A stretch of DNA of 28,368 bases from Nitrospirota bacterium (GTDB lineage: Bacteria; Nitrospirota_A; Leptospirillia; Leptospirillales; Leptospirillaceae), in assembly GCA_021795275.1 (NCBI GenBank), contig JAJYPO010000008.1, forward strand, positions 1 through 28,368. The letters run 5' to 3'. The position numbers were made by a program, and so were the translations under genes. Positions 26,814-28,368 of the stretch are shown piece after piece. Positions within the stretch are counted from its first letter, which is position 1. Every line of letters starts with the position of its first letter. Below the pieces are notes generated by a model. That model was not told the origin of the DNA. It saw only the letters and a program-made list of their open reading frames with translations, and searched no databases.

Positions 26814-27047
26814 ATGGACGATACACCAAGCATTCCCAACATGATCGCCAACTATTCGATCATCATCGCCGGTCTTGTCATGACGGTCTTCATCATCTCG
26901 GCCAGCTTCTATTTCATCGTGCGCCGGGAGAAGATCCTGAACAAACGCTTTCCTCCGGAGGAGCGGACGGTGGATCCATGGGGCTATCCTCTTGAGGACA
27001 AAGCAAAAGACAAGAAGAAAAATTCTCCTGACGACCAAGGCGCTTGA
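26814..27047 (+). CDS. Unknown 77-residue single-pass membrane protein
   Basis: I do not recognise this protein. ATG 26814 has AAAGGA 5 bases upstream. The product starts MDDTPSIPNMIANY, has one strong transmembrane helix at about 15-37 (SIIIAGLVMTVFIISASFYFIV), then RREK and a charged, probably cytoplasmic tail ending in Lys and Asp residues (DKAKDKKKNSPDD). The longer open frame upstream (from 26367) overlaps fdhE in another phase and is not credible. The stop codon (27045-27047) lies inside the -35 box of the hrcA promoter, so the gene directly abuts the heat-shock operon. Its place after fdhE might suggest a respiratory or maturation role, but that is a guess. Confidence 0.65.
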   Translation: MDDTPSIPNMIANYSIIIAGLVMTVFIISASFYFIVRREKILNKRFPPEERTVDPWGYPLEDKAKDKKKNSPDDQGA

Positions 27048-27072
27048 CAGCTTTTCCCCATCCTGATATATT
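27044..27072 (+). promoter_or_regulatory. Promoter of the hrcA-grpE heat-shock operon
   Basis: Perfect TTGACA (27044-27049) and TATATT (27067-27072) are separated by 17 bases. The predicted start, near 27079, falls within the CIRCE operator. The -35 box overlaps the stop of the upstream membrane-protein gene. Confidence 0.88.
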
Positions 27073-27073
27073 T

Positions 27074-27100
27074 TTAGCACTCAATGTTTTCGAGTGCTAA
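27074..27100 (+). promoter_or_regulatory. CIRCE operator (HrcA binding site)
   Basis: TTAGCACTC and GAGTGCTAA flank exactly 9 bases, a perfect match to the CIRCE consensus. It begins one base after the -10 box and ends 20 bases before the hrcA start, ideally placed for HrcA to block transcription. HrcA therefore autoregulates its own operon. Confidence 0.98.
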
Positions 27101-27120
27101 TTCGTGAGGGGAGAGGCGTA

Positions 27121-28221
27121 GTGGACAGGTCGGAATTCAGGGAGGAGCTGGATCAGAAAAAGTGGCAGGTCCTCTCCGCGACCGTTTCGGGATATATCCG
27201 GTCCGCTCTTCCGGTCGGGTCGCAATTCGTGACCCGGTCCTACGGATTGCCGTACTCTCCCGCCACCATCCGAAACATCATGAGCACCCTCGAGGAGATG
27301 GGATACCTGTCCCATCCCCATACCTCGGCCGGCCGCGTCCCGACGGAAAAAGGCTTCCGATACTTCGTGGACCATTCGGATTTCGAAAAGACGGAATTCG
27401 CCGAGTGGGGAGATCTCGCACGGGGAATCGACCTCCTCCTTTCCAACTCCTCCCTGTCCGATTTCAGCGAAGTTCTGTCGAAGGTAGTCGATCAGGTCGG
27501 CCGGACCTCCGGCTATGCCGTCTTTCTTGTGGAGACCGGGACCCTCGGTGATGTCCGGGTCGTCGGTGTCGAGTCGGTCCCTCTTTCGGGACGACAGGCG
27601 CTCCTGGTCGTCATCCTCGAGACGGGACACCTCCTGAAGAAAACCTTCGTCTATCCGGAGGGAATCGGATGGATCGAGTTCCGGAAGATCGTCGCCAAGT
27701 TGAACAGGGCGGGACGGTTCCGGACTCTATCGGAGTTCAGGGACGCCCTTCTGTCCGAAATGGAAGGACTGTCAACGGCATGGGAGGCGGTTGTCCGTGA
27801 GCTGGAGCGCCTGGGCGGAACGCCCGATGTCAAGCTGTTCGGCGCCTCCCGGTTTGTTCGCGATCCCGAATTCGCCAGGGCCGGCGATCTCGAGTCGGTC
27901 TTTCATGCCTTCGAGGAACAGGTTTCCCTGTACGGGCTTCTGAGAAAGCGCTTCGAGGGGCAGGGCCTTTCGGTCTCGATCGGTTCCGAGAACGAGCTTC
28001 CGGGGCTCGAGGTTTGTGCCCTCGTCTCGGTTCCCCTCGTTCGCTCGGGGGCTTGGTACGGGACCATCGGGGTGGTCGGACCTGTGCGGATGGATTATGG
28101 TCAGGTGATTCCCCTGATGTCCCGCCTGTCGGGACGCCTCAATGACTGGCTGGTCGGCTTCGCCGAAGAACGAGCCGCTTCGTCGGGAACGACAGGTCGG
28201 CAGAATGGAAAGGATCTTTGA
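27121..28221 (+). CDS. hrcA: Heat-inducible transcription repressor HrcA
   Basis: HrcA represses chaperone genes through CIRCE. Its activity depends on GroEL in well-studied species. The 366-residue product has an N-terminal winged helix (about 8-75, with VGSQFVTRSYGLPYSPATIRNIMSTLEEMGYLSHPHTSAGRVPTEKGFRYFVD). A GAF-like dimerisation region and a C-terminal part with VCALVSVPLVRSGAWYGTIGVVGPVRMDYGQVIPLM follow. I choose GTG 27121, preceded by AGGGGAGAGG, over ATG 27094, because the latter lies inside the CIRCE arm and would place the start too close to the transcription start. The stop overlaps the grpE start by one base. The upstream perfect CIRCE confirms the identity. Confidence 0.96.
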   Translation: MDRSEFREELDQKKWQVLSATVSGYIRSALPVGSQFVTRSYGLPYSPATIRNIMSTLEEMGYLSHPHTSAGRVPTEKGFRYFVDHSDFEKTEFAEWGDLARGIDLLLSNSSLSDFSEVLSKVVDQVGRTSGYAVFLVETGTLGDVRVVGVESVPLSGRQALLVVILETGHLLKKTFVYPEGIGWIEFRKIVAKLNRAGRFRTLSEFRDALLSEMEGLSTAWEAVVRELERLGGTPDVKLFGASRFVRDPEFARAGDLESVFHAFEEQVSLYGLLRKRFEGQGLSVSIGSENELPGLEVCALVSVPLVRSGAWYGTIGVVGPVRMDYGQVIPLMSRLSGRLNDWLVGFAEERAASSGTTGRQNGKDL

Positions 28222-28368
28222 TGACAGAGGATTTTGAGCCCGTGATTGATCCGTCGGGACAGGAAGCGCCGGAAGGAGGGACCTCCGGAGTCCAGGATCA
28301 ACCCGAGGACGCCTCCCCGCAGTCTCGGGAAGCCGAGGAGTGGAAGGACAAGTATGTCCGGCTTCTGG
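28221..28368 (+). CDS. grpE: Nucleotide exchange factor GrpE, 3' end missing
   Basis: GrpE releases ADP from DnaK. Only the first 49 residues are in the window. A disordered acidic, Gln- and Pro-rich start (MTEDFEPVIDPSGQEAPEGG) is followed by EEWKDKYVRLL, the beginning of the long GrpE helix. ATG 28221 overlaps the hrcA stop (TGATG) and has GGAAAGGA 6 bases upstream. hrcA-grpE order strongly supports the call, and dnaK would be expected beyond the window. Confidence 0.9.
   Translation, partial: MTEDFEPVIDPSGQEAPEGGTSGVQDQPEDASPQSREAEEWKDKYVRLL

Overview
The window is a bacterial chromosomal segment made almost entirely of housekeeping genes. Gene order, a BioW-type biotin pathway, perfect HrcA/CIRCE control, a ClpC ATPase and frequent GTG/TTG starts suggest a deep-branching bacterium. 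Leptospirillum-like Nitrospirota is my best guess, but it rests on general familiarity and not on a search, so treat it as tentative.

Layout. (1) 1-4490, plus strand: the end of the spc/alpha ribosomal cluster, map (5' cut) - infA - rpmJ - rpsM - rpsK - rpsD - rpoA - rplQ, then an unknown membrane protein, closed by a perfect bidirectional terminator. (2) 4540-6463, minus strand: a two-CBS-domain protein and a penicillin-binding transpeptidase with its own promoter. (3) 6627-11776, minus strand: a tightly coupled unit bioB - bioW - bioF - glycogen debranching enzyme, in which each start overlaps the preceding stop. (4) 11777-12462: a decayed IS200/IS605-type tnpB relic with hairpin-rich DNA that may be its left end, followed by a clear promoter with a G8 tract in its spacer. 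(5) 12463-21872, plus strand: clpC - tsaD - argS - tgt - yajC - secD - secF and a predicted 36-residue membrane peptide, mostly overlapping or separated by a few bases. (6) 21874-21931: a branched hairpin. (7) 21951-27047: recJ-like exonuclease - rel (bifunctional (p)ppGpp synthetase/hydrolase) - fdhE - 77-residue membrane protein. (8) 27044-28368: a near-consensus promoter with a perfect CIRCE operator, hrcA, and the 5' end of grpE, the start of a heat-shock operon.

Functions combine translation and transcription (ribosomal proteins, RpoA, IF-1, ArgRS, TsaD, Tgt), protein export (YajC-SecD-SecF), proteostasis (ClpC, HrcA, GrpE), stringent response (Rel), biotin synthesis from pimelate (BioW, BioF, BioB) and cell-wall synthesis. 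No defence system, CRISPR array, prophage, rRNA or tRNA gene was seen. The most unusual features are an abrupt base-composition change near 6.6 kb (about 28-42% G+C in sampled lines to the left, 62-65% to the right), the debranching enzyme coupled to biotin genes, G8 tracts in the clpC promoter and in bioB and bioW, and the small membrane-protein ORFs. I found no convincing entirely new system.
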